Of a stretch of 7,623 nucleotides of DNA, positions 6,629-7,623 are shown piece by piece. Numbering within the stretch: position 1 is the first letter of the stretch; every line of letters begins with the position of its first letter. A program made the position numbers and the translations under genes. The notes beneath the pieces were generated by a model. The model made no database searches, had not been told where the DNA came from, and worked only from the letters and a program-made list of their open reading frames with translations. Source of the stretch: JAMIFV01 sp035906055 (GTDB lineage: Bacteria > Pseudomonadota > Alphaproteobacteria > Rickettsiales > JABCZZ01); the NCBI GenBank assembly GCA_035906055.1, contig JAMIFV010000001.1, positions 1 to 7,623 on the forward strand, given 5' to 3'.

Positions 6629-7411
6629 CTAAAACTGCCCGCTGGACTTCAGCTTCATATAACGCGAAAAGAACGCAAGCCCCCCCAGCGTGTAGCGCTT
6701 CCAGAGCCTGCCCGGTTCCTGCAGCATACGGAACAGCCACTCAAGGCGCATCTGCTGCCACAGCCTGGGCGCACGCGGGAAACGGTTCGCCCAGAAATCC
6801 AGGATAGCGCCGCCATTAACGATAAGCGTAGGAGTCTGCAGCGTATCGGCCAGCAGCATGGCAACGGCCTCCTGCTTGGGCATACCCATGCCGAGTATCA
6901 CCACTTCGGGGGCTGCATCCCTGACCACGTTGATATAGGAAGCATGCGGCTGGAAGCCGTCAACGGTGAGCACTACGTTGCCCCCCATTTCACGAATCCT
7001 GTTGGCAGCGAGGCTAAGGTAAGGCTCTTGCGTGCCACAGATGGCGATGCGCTTGTCTTTAACCCTCTCGGCAATCTCCGGGATAAAGTCGGTGCCGTTC
7101 ATATTAATGCCGGTGAACACGCCAAGGCCGCGCGTCAACAGGCTCAAGCCCACACCATCCTTAAGCAGCACATCGGAGCGGTAAAGGTTTTTTGCGAATT
7201 CTGGGTCGCTCCATGCAAGGTTTAACGCATGCGCATTGACAAACGATACGACAAACGGCTTATGTACGTCCGCAAAGGTTTCCAGCAGTGCTTTTCGTTC
7301 ACTAATGTTAGCCACCGGTTTAATGGCTTTGATAACTTTACAGGCACTTTCTAAACTTTCAGCCCTGTAATTTGCTATCCCAATACGTGCTATACCTTCA
7401 CCTGCATTCAT
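6629..7411 (-). CDS. WecG/TagA/CpsF family glycosyltransferase (GT26)
   Basis: Predicted 260-residue membrane-associated inverting glycosyltransferase acting on an undecaprenyl-diphosphate-linked sugar (family members transfer ManNAcA, ManNAc or, in GumM, glucose). Hallmarks are VSFVNAHALNLA (55-66), VLLKDGVGLSLL (81-92; Asp85 matches the proposed catalytic Asp), NMNGTDFIPE (103-112), ILGMGMPKQEA (172-182, the GxGxPxQE motif), NGGAILDFWANRFPRAP (199-215) and the C-terminal RLEWLFRMLQEP-x-R-x3-RY region (222-240). That C-terminal appendage is the membrane-docking part in this family. AGAG about eight bases before the ATG can serve as ribosome-binding site. The start lies only about 11 bp from the end of the IS1595-type element, and the transposase stop is in the same frame, ten codons upstream. 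Any native promoter has therefore been separated from the gene. Confidence 0.94.
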   Translation of the reverse strand: MNAGEGIARIGIANYRAESLESACKVIKAIKPVANISERKALLETFADVHKPFVVSFVNAHALNLAWSDPEFAKNLYRSDVLLKDGVGLSLLTRGLGVFTGINMNGTDFIPEIAERVKDKRIAICGTQEPYLSLAANRIREMGGNVVLTVDGFQPHASYINVVRDAAPEVVILGMGMPKQEAVAMLLADTLQTPTLIVNGGAILDFWANRFPRAPRLWQQMRLEWLFRMLQEPGRLWKRYTLGGLAFFSRYMKLKSSGQF

Positions 7412-7422
7412 ATTTTTTCTCT

Positions 7423-7440
7423 GGGGCTGGCGTAGATTGG
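7423..7440. repeat. Putative terminal inverted repeat of the IS1595-family element
   Basis: GGGGCTGGCGTAGATTGG lies directly outside the transposase stop codon, beginning with the G-rich GGGGCTG start common to IS1595-group ends (recalled pattern). The opposite end is not in the window, so the inverted match is not confirmed and the border could shift by a few bases. Confidence 0.45.
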
Positions 7441-7441
7441 T

Positions 7442-7623
7442 TTACTTGAGGCACCACTTTTTGAGCAGTATGAACTGCTGTTTTGGTGAGCCATAGTTGA
7501 ATCTAAACTCACACTCTTTGATAAACAAGTGGAAGTGTTGTTTGGGGATTCCATTGTATTTTCTGAGCACTCTCTTGGCCTGATTCCAGAAGTTCTCAAT
7601 GCCGTTGATGTGGTTATGTTTTG
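7442..7623 (-). CDS. IS1595-family transposase C-terminus (partial)
   Basis: On the minus strand an open frame enters from the window edge and runs about 60 codons to TAA at 7442-7444. It reads KHNHINGIENFWNQAKRVLR, then KYNGIPKQHFHLFIKECEFR, then FNYGSPKQQFILLKKWCLK. The HxNGIENFW-x-x-x-KR-x-L and NGIPK-x-x-F-x-L-F-x-KE-C-x-x-R-F-N series is the C-terminal end of the ISXO2-like DDE transposase domain of IS1595 elements; the Glu of GIENFW is probably the last acidic catalytic residue. No start codon is within the window, so only the tail is seen. No frameshift or stop interrupts the visible part. Confidence 0.85.
   Translation of the reverse strand, partial: KHNHINGIENFWNQAKRVLRKYNGIPKQHFHLFIKECEFRFNYGSPKQQFILLKKWCLK

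Larger units (their letters stand above)
7423..7623 (-). mobile_element. End of an IS1595-family insertion sequence (rest outside window)
   Basis: From about 7423 to the window edge is the transposase-3' end of an insertion sequence, reading on the minus strand. The transposase tail identifies the IS1595 family, and GGGGCTGGCGTAGATTGG (7423-7440) just outside the stop codon looks like its terminal inverted repeat. Elements of this family usually duplicate 8 bp of target. If the border is at 7423, the flank 7415-7422 (TTTTCTCT) would be one copy, but the partner lies outside the window. The element abuts the start of the GT26 gene. Confidence 0.7.

Noticed and set aside
6680..6686. Run of seven C (G on the coding strand) in the GT26 gene, considered as a phase-variation tract
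   Set aside because: Seven bases is short for slippage control, and it lies near the end of the gene (about residue 243), where a shift would change only the last few residues.
1..7623. CRISPR array, toxin-antitoxin pair or phage defence genes
   Set aside because: No regularly spaced repeats and no nuclease, methylase or small paired genes of such families are visible; all sizeable genes fit polysaccharide synthesis or transposition.

Overview
The window looks like part of a mid-GC Gram-negative proteobacterial chromosome, most likely an alphaproteobacterium. This is an inference from the style of the two transposase tails, the tRNA-Val sequence and the gene families; no rRNA or other phylogenetic marker is present. 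Its core is an exopolysaccharide/capsule (Wzx/Wzy-type) gene set, with a different insertion sequence at each edge.

Layout. At 1-172 (+) is the 3' tail of an IS481-type transposase, followed by a 20-bp direct repeat. A complete tRNA-Val(GAC) with encoded CCA lies at 211-287 (-), directly beyond that insertion sequence. Next, reading leftwards on the minus strand, come a secreted cysteine-rich small protein (2295-2666), a Wza/GumB-type outer-membrane export lipoprotein (1431-2183) and an acyltransferase-3 membrane protein (351-1412). The last two are 18 bp apart and look co-transcribed. From a 124-bp divergent intergenic region a plus-strand pair runs the other way: a GT4 glycosyltransferase (2791-3903) and a Wzy-like polymerase (3900-5141), coupled by an ATGA overlap. 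A second minus-strand pair faces them: a WecG/TagA/CpsF (GT26) glycosyltransferase (6629-7411) and a Wzx-type flippase (5104-6549). The 3' ends of polymerase and flippase genes overlap by 38 bp. At 7423-7623 is the end of an IS1595-family element whose outer boundary lies about 11 bp from the GT26 start codon.

How the genes fit together (inferred from families). GT26 and GT4 enzymes would add sugars to an undecaprenyl-linked repeat unit. The acyltransferase would acylate it, Wzx would flip it, Wzy would polymerise it in the periplasm, and the Wza/GumB-like lipoprotein would help export the polymer. The family set resembles the xanthan gum cluster (GumB, E, F/G, H, J, M classes). The initiating sugar-phosphate transferase (GumD/WbaP class) and the co-polymerase/kinase (GumC/Wzc class) are not in the window. 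The gene order, in three blocks of alternating direction between two IS ends and next to a tRNA, suggests a rearranged or horizontally assembled locus. The least explained gene is the small secreted protein with two matching four-cysteine modules.
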